Shown here piece by piece: positions 45,616 to 55,009 of a stretch of DNA of 64,000 nt (position 1 is the first letter of the stretch; each line of letters starts with the position of its first letter). The notes beneath the pieces were generated by a model, which did no database searches, was not told where the DNA came from, and was given only the letters and a program-made list of their open reading frames with translations. The DNA is from Aliivibrio sp. S4MY1 (lineage in GTDB: Bacteria; Pseudomonadota; Gammaproteobacteria; Enterobacterales; Vibrionaceae). The translations under genes were made by a program, and so were the position numbers. The stretch spans positions 1 through 64,000 of the forward strand of contig NZ_JARACP010000013.1 of NCBI RefSeq assembly GCF_028765545.1, given 5' to 3'.

Positions 45616-46626
45616 ATGTTATACCGCATCGCCAGAGCTGGCATTTTCAAACTTGATGCTGAAAAAGCACATGACCTAGCAATTCAAAATTTCAAACGTT
45701 TCACCGGCACTCCTCTCGATTTATTCTATCGTCAAAAATTGGCTTCTAAACCTGTTGAAGTCATGGGCATTCAATTTAAAAACCCTGTTGGTTTAGCCGC
45801 TGGCCTTGATAAAAATGGCGAATGTATTGAAGCATTTGGTGCAATGGGCTTTGGGTTTGTTGAAGTAGGAACCGTAACTCCACGTCCTCAATCTGGTAAT
45901 GATAAACCACGCTTATTCCGTCTTATTGAAGCGGAAGGCATTATTAACCGTATGGGCTTTAATAACCTAGGCGTTGATAACTTAGTTGAGAACGTAAAGA
46001 AAGCAAAATTTGACGGTGTTATCGGTATTAATATTGGTAAAAATAAAGACACCCCAATCGAAAAGGGTACGGAAGATTACCTAATTTGTATGGAGAAGGT
46101 ATATCAATACGCGGGTTACATTGCGATAAACATTTCATCTCCAAATACTCCAGGACTGCGCACTCTTCAATATGGCGAAGCATTGGATGATCTTCTTTCT
46201 CAGTTAAAAGATAAGCAAAAAGAGTTAGCTGAAAAATACGGTAAGTATGTTCCTATCGCATTGAAGATTGCCCCAGATCTTGATGATAATGAATTAACTC
46301 AAATTGCTGACTCTTTAATGAAGTATAAAATTGACGGTGTGATTGCAACAAACACTACCTTAGATCGTTCTATGGTTGAAGGTATGAAGCATGCAGAAGA
46401 AATGGGAGGTCTAAGTGGTCGTCCTGTTCAAACTCGAAGTACTGAAGTGGTTCGTCGTCTTAAAGAGCTGCTTGGTGATTCTTTACCAATTATTGGGGTA
46501 GGTGGTGTTGACTCTTATGTTGCGGCAAAAGAGAAGATGATGGCTGGTGCAGATCTGGTTCAAGTTTACTCTGGCTTTATTTATAAAGGTCCAGCATTAG
46601 TTAAAGATATTGTGAATAATATCTAA
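45616..46626 (+). CDS. pyrD: Dihydroorotate dehydrogenase (quinone), class 2
   Basis: A 336-residue FMN enzyme at the inner membrane that oxidises dihydroorotate to orotate in pyrimidine synthesis, passing electrons to quinone. The amphipathic N-terminus ([20 protein letters not shown]) is the class 2 membrane-association element. Motifs seen are [40 protein letters not shown] with the catalytic serine, and [23 protein letters not shown]-type FMN loop (in part). ATG 45616 was chosen because GGAG precedes it and the length equals E. coli PyrD. It ends with a terminator; zapC follows, as in E. coli. Confidence 0.97.
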   Translation: MLYRIARAGIFKLDAEKAHDLAIQNFKRFTGTPLDLFYRQKLASKPVEVMGIQFKNPVGLAAGLDKNGECIEAFGAMGFGFVEVGTVTPRPQSGNDKPRLFRLIEAEGIINRMGFNNLGVDNLVENVKKAKFDGVIGINIGKNKDTPIEKGTEDYLICMEKVYQYAGYIAINISSPNTPGLRTLQYGEALDDLLSQLKDKQKELAEKYGKYVPIALKIAPDLDDNELTQIADSLMKYKIDGVIATNTTLDRSMVEGMKHAEEMGGLSGRPVQTRSTEVVRRLKELLGDSLPIIGVGGVDSYVAAKEKMMAGADLVQVYSGFIYKGPALVKDIVNNI

Positions 46627-46671
46627 TTGTTATAAAAAGTAGCGAAAGTTGCTTACAGACTGTTCAAACGG

Positions 46672-46701
46672 AAGGGGGAATGAAAATTTCCCCTTTTTTT
46701 A
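46672..46701 (+). terminator. Terminator of pyrD
   Basis: Stem aagggggaa / tttcccctt around a short A-rich loop, then a T-run. Confidence 0.85.
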
Positions 46702-46844
46702 TTGCTAACCTCTTGTAAAATTAACGATTAATTACACCAGTATTATTTTGACTGAAAACACACATGAATTTTCAGCATAATTTGCAGTCATTGGTGATTG
46801 GCTATCGAAGGGATTCTTCCCATTTTTTCAAGAGAGAAATGATA

Positions 46845-47384
46845 ATGCTTAAACCAAGTGATACATGGAACTGGTATTACGACAATAAAGCACAATCTCT
46901 AATGCTCGATTTAGGTATGGACATGGTCTTCCGTGTAAACCTTCCTTCTAAAGTGCTTATTGACGGTGCTTTTGATGCGTGCAAATTTTCTGTTGATGAT
47001 GCCTCTGCCTATCAAATGTTCGTAGAACACATTTCTTATCTTCCATTATCAGAACCTCGCAAAGTAGAGCTTGCGCTTAATTGTGTTGCTGCTAAACGCT
47101 TTCACAAGCCAATGTTACCTAAGAGCTGGTTCTTTGAGCCTCAAGGCCAAGGTTATTTCCCTCAAGAGGGGGAAGTAGTGTCTCTAAAGAACGACTTAGG
47201 AGAAGGGCATTTCATTATTGTTGAGAATTATGAGTGTGCCAGTATGTGTATGCTTGTCGATATGGACTCATTTGCTCTAAATCCAACAAAATACATGGCA
47301 TTTTGTGAACCGATTAAAGTGATGCATGATCGTATGGCTCAGATGCAGGTGGTCAACTCCGCTTATTATGCAATGGTAGGGTAG
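46845..47384 (+). CDS. zapC: Cell division protein ZapC
   Basis: A 179-residue cytoplasmic protein that binds FtsZ and promotes protofilament bundling at the Z-ring. It is recognised by the N-terminus [23 protein letters not shown] and by [18 protein letters not shown] in the middle, as well as the C-terminal [17 protein letters not shown] region. The position after pyrD is conserved with E. coli ycbW. ATG 46845 was chosen since AGAGAGAAA precedes it and it gives the family length; the upstream ATG 46764 adds a poor 27-residue extension. Confidence 0.92.
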   Translation: MLKPSDTWNWYYDNKAQSLMLDLGMDMVFRVNLPSKVLIDGAFDACKFSVDDASAYQMFVEHISYLPLSEPRKVELALNCVAAKRFHKPMLPKSWFFEPQGQGYFPQEGEVVSLKNDLGEGHFIIVENYECASMCMLVDMDSFALNPTKYMAFCEPIKVMHDRMAQMQVVNSAYYAMVG

Positions 47385-47967
47385 ATAGTTAATCATTTCT
47401 TAATAAAAGCTCTGTAAAACAAAGGTCAGTGACTTTCTAGCATTAATCCCTCTTCAGTACCTATTTTTATCTTATTTCTCCCTTACTTCTTCTGTGTTGT
47501 TACCTTCCTAAAATCGCGCTATGAGCAAGATTATTCATTTCAATTCTTAGTTAAACACTTAGCATTCAATTAAAAACACCTCCAACACTGGAGTACTGTC
47601 ATCTTAAAATTGAGAGGTTGAGCTAAGAATAATAAAAAAATACCATCCCTATATCAGTACTATTACTTAAATTTCGCGCCGTAATAACCTTAAAAATTCC
47701 GCATTTACCTCATTATGTAATAAACTTTCATGTAACTAAAGTTCTTGGTCTACTCCAGATTTCGCATGCAAACTGGCGTGCTTCATTGTCTTCTCACGGA
47801 AACGTATTGGTTTGATGTTAATTTATTAACTCTAAAATTAATTATTAAGCTTTTGTTTTAAAAGGCTTATGTACGGTGTTTGCTTGGGTATTTATCTGTA
47901 ATCTATTTATCCTCTTTCAGTCAGATTCATGTATAATGCGAGGCAATTTAATAACGAAAAGAATCCC
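47385..47967. other. Long intergenic region before rlmL
   Basis: The 583 bases hold a consensus -10 tataat at 47932-47937 for rlmL. Small inverted repeats (ctcca / tggag near 47580, gcatgc / gcgtgc near 47770) are visible but not convincing as terminators or RNA. I see no ORF of note. A small RNA cannot be excluded. Confidence 0.4.
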
Positions 47968-50085
47968 ATGAAAAAATACTTAGCCATTACTTCTAAAGGC
48001 CTTGAAAACTTACTTGCAGATGAACTTATTGCGCTTGGTGTGACTGACCCTAAAGTGGTTCACGCTGGTGTTAAGTTTGAAGCGCCAATCGAGGTCGTTT
48101 ATCGTTGTTGTTTGTGGAGCCGTATCGCTTCACGTTTCATTCAAATTCTTTCTGAGTTCGATGTCCGTGATGATATGGACTTATACCTAGGCGCATCTTC
48201 AATTAACTGGCCTAGTTATTTCTCTGCTGATAAAACGCTAGTGGTGGACTTTAACGGTACTAACCGTGAGATTCGAAATAGCCAGTACGGTGCTCTAAAA
48301 GTAAAAGATGCGATTGTTGACCGTTTTACAAAGGCTGATTTAGCGCGTCCAAACATAAGTAAAGTAGAACCAGACTTACGTGTTCATATGCGTTTATCAG
48401 GCGAGAAAGGGATTCTTGGTTTTGATTTAGTAGGTTCAGGCTTACATCAACGTGGCTACCGTACTGAAGCGGGTCGCGCACCACTTCGTGAAACGTTAGC
48501 CGCTGCGCTTGTTATGCGTAGTACATGGGATGACTCAAAACCTCTATTAGATCCAATGTGTGGTTCTGGTACCTTACTGATTGAAGCGGCACTAATGGCT
48601 TGTGAAATGGCTCCGGGTGTTAAACGTGAGAAATGGTGTTTTGAAGCTCTGACTGATTTTGATCCAGAAGTGTGGGCTGAGATTCGTTCTGAAGCTCGAG
48701 TTAAGAGCCGTCGCGGTGTTAAGAACGTTGATGCTCGTTTTTACGGTTTTGATCGTGATTATCGTGTTATTCAAACGGCTCGTGAAAACGCACGTCGTGC
48801 CGGTGTTGAAGATTTAATTACGTTTGATGTGGGTGATGCAACCAAAGTTGAACGTCCAGAAGGGTTTGAAAACGGTGTTATTCTTTGTAACCCTCCTTAT
48901 GGTGAGCGTCTAAGTACAGAGCCTGCATTGATTGCATTGTACAGTGAGTTTGGTCGTCAACTTAAAGAAGAGTTTGGTGGTTGCACCGCATCTATCTATT
49001 CAAGCAATGATGATTTACTTGCTTGTTTACGTATGCGTGCAGATAAGCAATTTAAACTGAACAATGGTGCATTACCGTGTGTTCAGAAAAACTACTCAAT
49101 TACTGAATCAGCTGAACGTAAAGAAGCGGTAAGTGTAGAGGTTGCTCCTGAATTCATGAACCGTCTTAAAAAGAACATGGGTAAGATTGGTAAATGGGCT
49201 CGTAAAGAAAAGCTAGATTGCTACCGTTTGTATGATGCTGATTTACCAGATTACAACGCAGCGATTGATGTATATAAAGAGTTCATCATCATTCAAGAAT
49301 ACGCGGCACCAAAAACGATTTCTGAAGATAAAGCGCGTCGTCGTTTAACCGATATGATCCGTGCAACAGTTCTAGTAACGGGTGTAGAAACAAACAACGT
49401 TATTTTGAAAGTTCGTCAAAAGCAATCAGGCAAAAATCAATATCAAAAACTGGCAGAGAAATCTCGTTACTTTGATGTGGAAGAGTACGGCGTAAAACTG
49501 ATTGTTAACCTGCAAGATTACCTAGATACCGGTTTATTCTTAGATCATAAACTGACGCGTAAAATGTTAGGTGAAATGGCCGCAGGAAAAGATTTCTTAA
49601 ACCTATTTGCTTACACAGGTTCAGCAACGGTTCACGCAGCTTGTGGTGGCGCGAAATCTACAATGACGATTGATATGTCTCGTACCTACTTAGAGTGGGC
49701 ACAAAAGAACATGAATACTAATGGTCAGACGGGTACACAGCACCAGTTCTTACAAGCTGATTGTTTACAATGGTTACAACAAGCGGACGGTGAATTTGAT
49801 CTAATCTTTATCGATCCACCAACGTTCTCTAACTCTAAGCGTATGGAACAAACGTTTGATGTACAGCGTGATCACATTATGCTGCTTGAAAACTTAAAAC
49901 GTATGCTACGTGAGAACGGAACTATTGTATTCTCAAATAACAAACGTAACTTCAAGATGGATGATGCGGCACTAGAGAAAGCAGGCCTTAAAGCTAAGAA
50001 TATTTCTAAGCAAACTTTGCCTCTTGATTTTGCACGTAATAAGCACATTCATAACTGTTGGATTATTACTCACAAGGAAGACTAG
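47968..50085 (+). CDS. rlmL: 23S rRNA methyltransferase RlmKL (m2G2445 / m7G2069)
   Basis: A 705-residue fused methyltransferase that makes m2G2445 and m7G2069 in 23S rRNA. The N-terminal THUMP domain (~45-155) precedes the RlmL-type methyltransferase ([19 protein letters not shown], then [11 protein letters not shown]). The C-terminal half is the RlmK-type methyltransferase ([35 protein letters not shown]). ATG 47968 was chosen over 47929: it gives the family length and the upstream codons overlap the -10 element. It is followed after six bases by the DUF836 gene. Confidence 0.96.
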   Translation: MKKYLAITSKGLENLLADELIALGVTDPKVVHAGVKFEAPIEVVYRCCLWSRIASRFIQILSEFDVRDDMDLYLGASSINWPSYFSADKTLVVDFNGTNREIRNSQYGALKVKDAIVDRFTKADLARPNISKVEPDLRVHMRLSGEKGILGFDLVGSGLHQRGYRTEAGRAPLRETLAAALVMRSTWDDSKPLLDPMCGSGTLLIEAALMACEMAPGVKREKWCFEALTDFDPEVWAEIRSEARVKSRRGVKNVDARFYGFDRDYRVIQTARENARRAGVEDLITFDVGDATKVERPEGFENGVILCNPPYGERLSTEPALIALYSEFGRQLKEEFGGCTASIYSSNDDLLACLRMRADKQFKLNNGALPCVQKNYSITESAERKEAVSVEVAPEFMNRLKKNMGKIGKWARKEKLDCYRLYDADLPDYNAAIDVYKEFIIIQEYAAPKTISEDKARRRLTDMIRATVLVTGVETNNVILKVRQKQSGKNQYQKLAEKSRYFDVEEYGVKLIVNLQDYLDTGLFLDHKLTRKMLGEMAAGKDFLNLFAYTGSATVHAACGGAKSTMTIDMSRTYLEWAQKNMNTNGQTGTQHQFLQADCLQWLQQADGEFDLIFIDPPTFSNSKRMEQTFDVQRDHIMLLENLKRMLRENGTIVFSNNKRNFKMDDAALEKAGLKAKNISKQTLPLDFARNKHIHNCWIITHKED

Positions 50086-50091
50086 AGACGA

Positions 50092-50334
50092 ATGATTACT
50101 CTCTATAGCACGGAAGGCTGCCACCTTTGCGAGCAAGCGTTTGACTTGCTTGTTGAGGTGGGTGTAGACATAGAAAAAGTAGACACGGTAGACATAGCGT
50201 TCAACGATGAGCTTTTCTCTCGTTACGGTGTCACAATACCAGTAGTGGCCAATGGCTTATCTGAGCTCAATTGGCCATTCAATATATCGCAATTAAAGAA
50301 TTGGTTAGAAGACAATGGCATTACTTACAATTAA
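50092..50334 (+). CDS. Glutaredoxin-like DUF836 protein
   Basis: An 80-residue glutaredoxin-fold protein. A CHLC pair follows the first strand (ITLYSTEGCHLCEQAFDLL), and GVTIPVVANG carries the cis-proline loop. Such proteins are thiol-redox carriers of unknown partner. It starts six bases after rlmL and its last 20 bases overlap uup, so rlmL, this gene and uup are cotranscribed and translation is coupled. Confidence 0.85.
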   Translation: MITLYSTEGCHLCEQAFDLLVEVGVDIEKVDTVDIAFNDELFSRYGVTIPVVANGLSELNWPFNISQLKNWLEDNGITYN

Positions 50335-52225
50335 TAATGGGCAATTAGCGTTTGGTGATCATCCGTTATTAGATAAATCTGATTTCGCTTTACAAGAAAA
50401 CGAGCGTGTGTGTTTAGTTGGCCGTAATGGTGCAGGGAAATCAACGCTTATGAAGGTTATTGCTGGCGACATCATTATGGATGACGGCAAACTTCAAATT
50501 AATCAAGATGTGGTGGTTTCTCGTTTAGAGCAAGATCCTCCACGTAATGAAAGCGGAACAGTATTTGATTATGTATCAGAAGGTTTAGCTGAAGCGGGTA
50601 AATACTTAAAAGAGTATCACCGTCTTCTTGATTTGTTAGAAACTGATCCAAGCGAATCAAACATCAATAAGCTTTCTCGTGCTCAAGAAAAAATTGATCA
50701 CTTAGGTGCTTGGCACTTTGATACGCGTATTCAATCAGTACTCGAATCATTAAAGCTTGATGGCCATACGTTATTAACGGATTTATCGGGTGGTTGGCAA
50801 CGTAAAGCGGCATTAGCTCGTGCTTTGGTTTCTGATCCTGATGTATTACTTCTTGATGAACCAACCAACCACTTAGACGTAACGACGATTGAATGGCTTG
50901 AAACTTTCTTAAAAGATTTTAAAGGTTCAATCATCTTTATCTCGCATGACCGTGCGTTTATTCAATCAATGGCGACACGTATTGTTGATTTAGATCGTGG
51001 CAACTTATCTTCTTACCCTGGTAACTATGAAGAATATTTACTTGCAAAAGAAGAAGCGCTGCGTGTTGAAGCCGAGCAAAATGCTCAGTTTGATAAAGTG
51101 CTTGCTCAAGAAGAAGCATGGATCCGTGAAGGCATTAAAGCACGTCGTACTCGTAATGAAGGTCGTGTTCGTGCATTAAAACAATTGCGTCGTGAGCGTT
51201 CAGAACGCCGTGAAGTGATGGGTAAAGCCAATATCCAAGTGGATGAGTCAAATCGTTCAGGTAAAATTGTATTTGAAGCTGAAAACCTTCATTACTCAAT
51301 TGATGGCAAAAACATTGTTAAGAACTTCAGCTTCAATGTTATGCGTGGCGACCGTATTGCACTGATTGGTGCGAATGGTTGTGGTAAGAGTACACTGCTT
51401 AAACTGATGCTTGACCAACTGCAACCTGATTCAGGTAAATTGCATTGTGGTACGAAATTAGAAGTGGCGTACTTTGACCAATATCGTGAAGCGTTAGATC
51501 CTGAAAAGACAGTAATTGATAACTTAGCAGATGGTAAACAAGAAGTAACTGTGGGTGGCCGTGAGCGTCATGCATTAAGCTACTTACAAGATTTCTTATT
51601 CTCGCCAAAACGTGCTCGTCAACCTGTGAAAGCATTGTCTGGTGGTGAGAAAAACCGTCTATTACTTGCGCGTTTGTTCCTTCGTCCAAACAATTTATTG
51701 ATTCTTGATGAACCAACCAATGATTTAGATATCGAAACATTGGAACTTTTAGAAGAATTACTTGCCAACTATCAGGGTACATTATTATTAGTGAGCCATG
51801 ACCGTCAGTTTGTTGATAACACAGTAACGACAAGTTGGATCTTCGAAGGTGAGGGCCAGATCGAAGAATTCGTAGGTGGTTATCACGATGCACAGCAACA
51901 ACGTGCTAATGTACAGGCCACTCGCGATGCAATGGCACCTAAAGTAACAAAGAAAAAATCTGAAACTGTTGAAGTTAAAGAAACAGCAGTGCAAGCGAAG
52001 CCAAAGAAATTATCTTATAAGTTACAGCGTGAGCTTGAACAGCTGCCTGAAATATTAGAAAAATTAGAAAACGAAATTACTGAACTTCAAGAGAAAGTGA
52101 ACGACGCGTCTTTCTTCCAGCAAGATCCTAAAAAGACAGATGAAGTCTTAGGGCGTTTAGCACAAGCTGAGCAAGAGTTGGAAGTTGCATTCGAGCGCTG
52201 GGAAGAACTTGAAGCTCTACAATAG
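50315..52225 (+). CDS. uup: ABC-F ATPase Uup
   Basis: A 636-residue soluble ABC-F protein with two ATPase domains and no membrane segment, acting on ribosomes and branched DNA intermediates. First domain: Walker A GRNGAGKST, signature LSGGWQRKAALAR, Walker B VLLLDEPTNHLD. Second: GANGCGKST, LSGGEKNRLLLAR, LLILDEPTNDLD. A P-site-tRNA-interaction linker (~240-310) lies between, rich in Arg (KARRTRNEGRVRALKQLRRER), and a Lys/Glu coiled-coil tail follows (~560-636), the Uup-specific DNA-binding end. It overlaps the DUF836 gene by 20 bases and lies eight bases before the DUF3466 gene. Confidence 0.95.
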   Translation: MALLTINNGQLAFGDHPLLDKSDFALQENERVCLVGRNGAGKSTLMKVIAGDIIMDDGKLQINQDVVVSRLEQDPPRNESGTVFDYVSEGLAEAGKYLKEYHRLLDLLETDPSESNINKLSRAQEKIDHLGAWHFDTRIQSVLESLKLDGHTLLTDLSGGWQRKAALARALVSDPDVLLLDEPTNHLDVTTIEWLETFLKDFKGSIIFISHDRAFIQSMATRIVDLDRGNLSSYPGNYEEYLLAKEEALRVEAEQNAQFDKVLAQEEAWIREGIKARRTRNEGRVRALKQLRRERSERREVMGKANIQVDESNRSGKIVFEAENLHYSIDGKNIVKNFSFNVMRGDRIALIGANGCGKSTLLKLMLDQLQPDSGKLHCGTKLEVAYFDQYREALDPEKTVIDNLADGKQEVTVGGRERHALSYLQDFLFSPKRARQPVKALSGGEKNRLLLARLFLRPNNLLILDEPTNDLDIETLELLEELLANYQGTLLLVSHDRQFVDNTVTTSWIFEGEGQIEEFVGGYHDAQQQRANVQATRDAMAPKVTKKKSETVEVKETAVQAKPKKLSYKLQRELEQLPEILEKLENEITELQEKVNDASFFQQDPKKTDEVLGRLAQAEQELEVAFERWEELEALQ

Positions 52226-52233
52226 GAAGTTAA

Positions 52234-53886
52234 ATGAGTAGTAAATTACAATTAACCACATTAGCTATTTTGGTGTCCGCTGCGCTTCCTGCGCAAGCGG
52301 CGCTTTATAAAGTGGTGGAAGTAACAGAAGCTGAAGCTGGTGTTTCAGGTGCTGAGTATTACGGGACGGCTATTCAGCCATCAGTTGCAGGTGTGAATTG
52401 TTTTGATTCAGGGGCTTCATCAGCTACATGTGAAGGTTATAAACTAGCGGGCGAAACTCGTAACCGAGCTTCTGGCTTCTCTTATCGTGAAGAAGTACCA
52501 TTTGCGATGGATAATTCGTTTGGTTATATCGAAGATAATTATGATGGATTTGAAGATTACTGCTTCTATCAATTAGGTTACTCAACTTGTGAATACTGGG
52601 CTTCAACTCAGTGGAGTGGTTGGAATAATGAAGCTTATGGGAATAATACGGCCAATTCATTAGCATTTGTTACTGATGGTGGAACTATTACCGCTAGCGG
52701 AATTAATACTGTTATTAATTCTCTTGATTTATCAGGGAATGCTATTGGTAATTACAGTACTTCAACAGTTCGAAATACTCCGATAAGTGGAGACGTTATC
52801 ATTGGCTGGAAACAAGGCCGTCAGTGGGCAAGTGATGGAACTTATACTGTAGGTAGTGTTTCTTCTAAAACGGGCATTGGTAGTGAGAGATATTATTATT
52901 ACTCAAAGCCAGCAGTCTGGAATGGTACAGCGTTAACTGTGATTAAGTGGGCACATGATGATGCACAAGATGGTGATTATTATGCTCAGGGTAGCATGCG
53001 TGATTTTTATGTAGATGGTACTACATCTGATTTTTATGGTGTTGGTTATAACAACTATAAAGATCAGCACATGAACGCAACTATTTTTAAAGGCACTACA
53101 GCTTTAACTGATATCAGTTCAGTACAAATCAATAACGCCCAAGTAGATGCTGGAGATGATAATACAAATTCAAATTCAGTTGCTACGAACATTAATAGTA
53201 ACTTAGTTGTTGTCGGTCAAGCTAAGCGTTCTGGTAACTACCCTCAAAATGGTGCAGCTGCAAATCGTTTATTTGTTGTTCCAGATGCATCAGCTGCTTC
53301 ACCAAATGCCATTTTCTTTTCTAGTGATATTTTCTTTAATGGTGCTGGTGGAGATATGGGTGGAATCAATAACTATAACGAAATTGTTGGTCGTGTAGAT
53401 GTTGAAAACAACCGTGAATATGAAGGGAAACAACGTCGTCAACGTGCGTTTATTTATCCTTATGGTGTTACAGCTAAAGTTCCGGATCAAGTAACAAAAA
53501 ATGCTATTAATGACCGTAGAGCTATATTCCAAAACCAAGCTTGGATTATTGATAACCTAACTAACGGTGGTTCAGTAAGCTCTCATAATAACCAATATCG
53601 TATCTACGATGCAAGTGACATTAACGACGCTGGCGTTATCTCAGCAACGGCACTTAAATGTGCTGGGGGCTATGATTCTGTTGCTAGTGATTCATATTGT
53701 GGAAATGGGAGTACAAATGAAACAGTAGTTGCAGTGAAATTGGTACCAATTTCAGATCCTGCAGAGCGTAGTATTGAATCTCGTCCCTTTGAAAACAGCA
53801 CTATCGAACGTCAGGGTGGTTCACTTGGCTTTGGTGCTATGACACTGCTTGGTTTATTTGGTTTCATGCGAAAGCGAATTAAATAA
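52234..53886 (+). CDS. DUF3466 exported protein with GlyGly-CTERM tail
   Basis: A 550-residue exported protein of the DUF3466 family, found in Vibrio and relatives right after uup. A signal peptide ends at ALPAQA-A. The middle is Asn/Tyr/Gly-rich with repeats of 'V.G....' type strands, and holds several Cys pairs. The C-terminus has the GlyGly-CTERM pattern: GGSLGFGAM, a hydrophobic LLGLFGF helix and a basic RKRIK end, which is trimmed by a rhomboid-type rhombosortase and leads to surface delivery via type II secretion. It is the last gene of the rlmL-uup operon, with a terminator. Its function is unknown. Confidence 0.85.
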   Translation: MSSKLQLTTLAILVSAALPAQAALYKVVEVTEAEAGVSGAEYYGTAIQPSVAGVNCFDSGASSATCEGYKLAGETRNRASGFSYREEVPFAMDNSFGYIEDNYDGFEDYCFYQLGYSTCEYWASTQWSGWNNEAYGNNTANSLAFVTDGGTITASGINTVINSLDLSGNAIGNYSTSTVRNTPISGDVIIGWKQGRQWASDGTYTVGSVSSKTGIGSERYYYYSKPAVWNGTALTVIKWAHDDAQDGDYYAQGSMRDFYVDGTTSDFYGVGYNNYKDQHMNATIFKGTTALTDISSVQINNAQVDAGDDNTNSNSVATNINSNLVVVGQAKRSGNYPQNGAAANRLFVVPDASAASPNAIFFSSDIFFNGAGGDMGGINNYNEIVGRVDVENNREYEGKQRRQRAFIYPYGVTAKVPDQVTKNAINDRRAIFQNQAWIIDNLTNGGSVSSHNNQYRIYDASDINDAGVISATALKCAGGYDSVASDSYCGNGSTNETVVAVKLVPISDPAERSIESRPFENSTIERQGGSLGFGAMTLLGLFGFMRKRIK

Positions 53887-53903
53887 CAGCAATGTGTAAG
53901 ACT

Positions 53904-53942
53904 AAGCCCGAAGTCACAAACTGAGACTTCGGGCTTTTTTTA
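53904..53942 (+). terminator. Terminator of the rlmL-uup-DUF3466 operon
   Basis: Perfect 12-bp GC-rich stem (aagcccgaagtc / gacttcgggctt), 9-base loop and a T-run. Confidence 0.93.
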
Positions 53943-54086
53943 TACTTGAAAAACAGCTCAAATTGTCCGATTCTTAATATTGTCATCATGAGATGTTCAT
54001 GATGAACCCTAACGGAATAAAGGGTATCAGTAGTAAAGTAGTATATTTATTGAAGCATTATGCCTTCCATCTATGAGGACTGAACT

Positions 54087-54260
54087 ATGAAGAGACAAAA
54101 GCGTGACCGTTTAGAACGAGCACAATCACAAGGTTATAAAGCAGGGTTAAATGGCCGTTCATCAGAGAATTGCCCATATCAATCAATGGATGCTCGTTCA
54201 TGTTGGCTAGGAGGCTGGCGGGACGCAAGAGATGACAAACATTCCGGTTTGTTTAAATAG
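54087..54260 (+). CDS. rmf: Ribosome modulation factor
   Basis: A 57-residue basic protein that dimerises 70S ribosomes into inactive 100S particles in stationary phase. It is recognised from MKRQKRDRLERAQSQGYKAG, the CPYQ segment and SCWLGGWRDAR near the middle. The ATG has a GAGGAC ribosome site nine bases upstream. The order rmf-fabA-lonH-matP, with rmf facing fabA, is as in E. coli. A small hairpin terminator follows. Confidence 0.96.
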   Translation: MKRQKRDRLERAQSQGYKAGLNGRSSENCPYQSMDARSCWLGGWRDARDDKHSGLFK

Positions 54261-54288
54261 TTTCCTATATAAAATAGAATTTTAATTG

Positions 54289-54313
54289 AAGCCTCTTTAT
54301 GAGGCTTTAATTT
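54289..54313 (+). terminator. Terminator of rmf
   Basis: Stem aagcctc / gaggctt with a tttat loop, then TTAATTTTATTT, 29 bases after the stop codon. Confidence 0.8.
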
Positions 54314-54377
54314 TATTTAGATGATAGAGATTAATTTAAAATACTCTAATGCACTATAACTTATTACTAGTATTTAA

Positions 54378-54408
54378 AAATAAAGCCAGCACAAAGCCAG
54401 CTTTATTT
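54378..54408 (-). terminator. Terminator of fabA
   Basis: On the minus strand, arms AAATAAAGC / GCTTTATTT with a 13-base loop are followed by TTAAAT-type sequence, 18 bases past the fabA stop codon. Imperfect direct copies of aaagccagc make alternative pairings possible. Confidence 0.65.
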
Positions 54409-54425
54409 AAATATTGATTCTTTAA

Positions 54426-54944
54426 TTAGAACTTTGATGTGTCTTGGAAAAGACCCACTTTAAGATCTTTAGCAACGTAGATTTCTTTACCATCAACTAG
54501 AACACGGCCATCAGCTAGACCCATTACTAACTTACGGTTAATAACACGTTTAAAATCAATTTCATACGTTACTTTTTTCGCAGTAGGAAGTACTTGGCCT
54601 GTGAATTTAACTTCACCTACACCTAGAGCACGACCTTTACCTTCGCCACCAATCCAACCAAGGAAGAAACCAACCAGTTGCCACATTGCATCAAGACCAA
54701 GACAACCAGGCATTACTGGATCACCTGGGAAGTGACAGTCAAAGAACCAAAGATCTGGAGTAATGTCTAGTTCAGCAACAACTTTACCTTTACCAAATAG
54801 ACCTTCAGTTTCAGACATAAGAGGGATGCGATCCATCATTAACATATTTGGTGCAGGAAGTTGTGGGCCGTTTGGACCAAATAATTCACCACGGCTTGAT
54901 GCTAGTAAATCTTCACGATTGTATGAACTAGGTTTATTTTGCAT
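54426..54944 (-). CDS. fabA: 3-hydroxydecanoyl-ACP dehydratase/isomerase
   Basis: A 172-residue hotdog-fold enzyme that dehydrates 3-hydroxydecanoyl-ACP and isomerises trans-2- to cis-3-decenoyl-ACP, the branch point to unsaturated fatty acids. Catalytic residues are visible in [13 protein letters not shown] (His71) and [12 protein letters not shown] (Asp85). The gene is transcribed away from its promoter region, which holds a candidate FabR site 36-53 bases upstream. Position between rmf and lonH is conserved. Confidence 0.97.
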   Translation of the reverse strand: MQNKPSSYNREDLLASSRGELFGPNGPQLPAPNMLMMDRIPLMSETEGLFGKGKVVAELDITPDLWFFDCHFPGDPVMPGCLGLDAMWQLVGFFLGWIGGEGKGRALGVGEVKFTGQVLPTAKKVTYEIDFKRVINRKLVMGLADGRVLVDGKEIYVAKDLKVGLFQDTSKF

Positions 54945-54979
54945 TAAAGTATTACTCCTAAATAAGTTGCTGAAATTCT

Positions 54980-54997
54980 AGCTAACACTTGTACGCT
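54980..54997 (-). promoter_or_regulatory. Candidate FabR operator of fabA
   Basis: On the minus strand the site reads AGCGTACAAGTGTTAGCT, close to the FabR consensus (AGCGTACA...TGTACGCT). In E. coli FabR represses fabA and fabB when unsaturated acyl chains are in excess. The consensus is from memory. Confidence 0.6.
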
Positions 54998-55009
54998 TAT
55001 CAAGTCGGA

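Noticed and set aside
47385-47928. Small RNA before rlmL
   Set aside because: Short inverted repeats exist but no promoter-hairpin-T-run combination is convincing.
47929-47967. In-frame N-terminal extension of rlmL from ATG 47929
   Set aside because: The ATG overlaps the tataat -10 element, so it would not be transcribed from that promoter.
51399-51893. 164-residue minus-strand ORF
   Set aside because: It is antisense to the second ATPase domain of uup, whose Walker motifs are intact.
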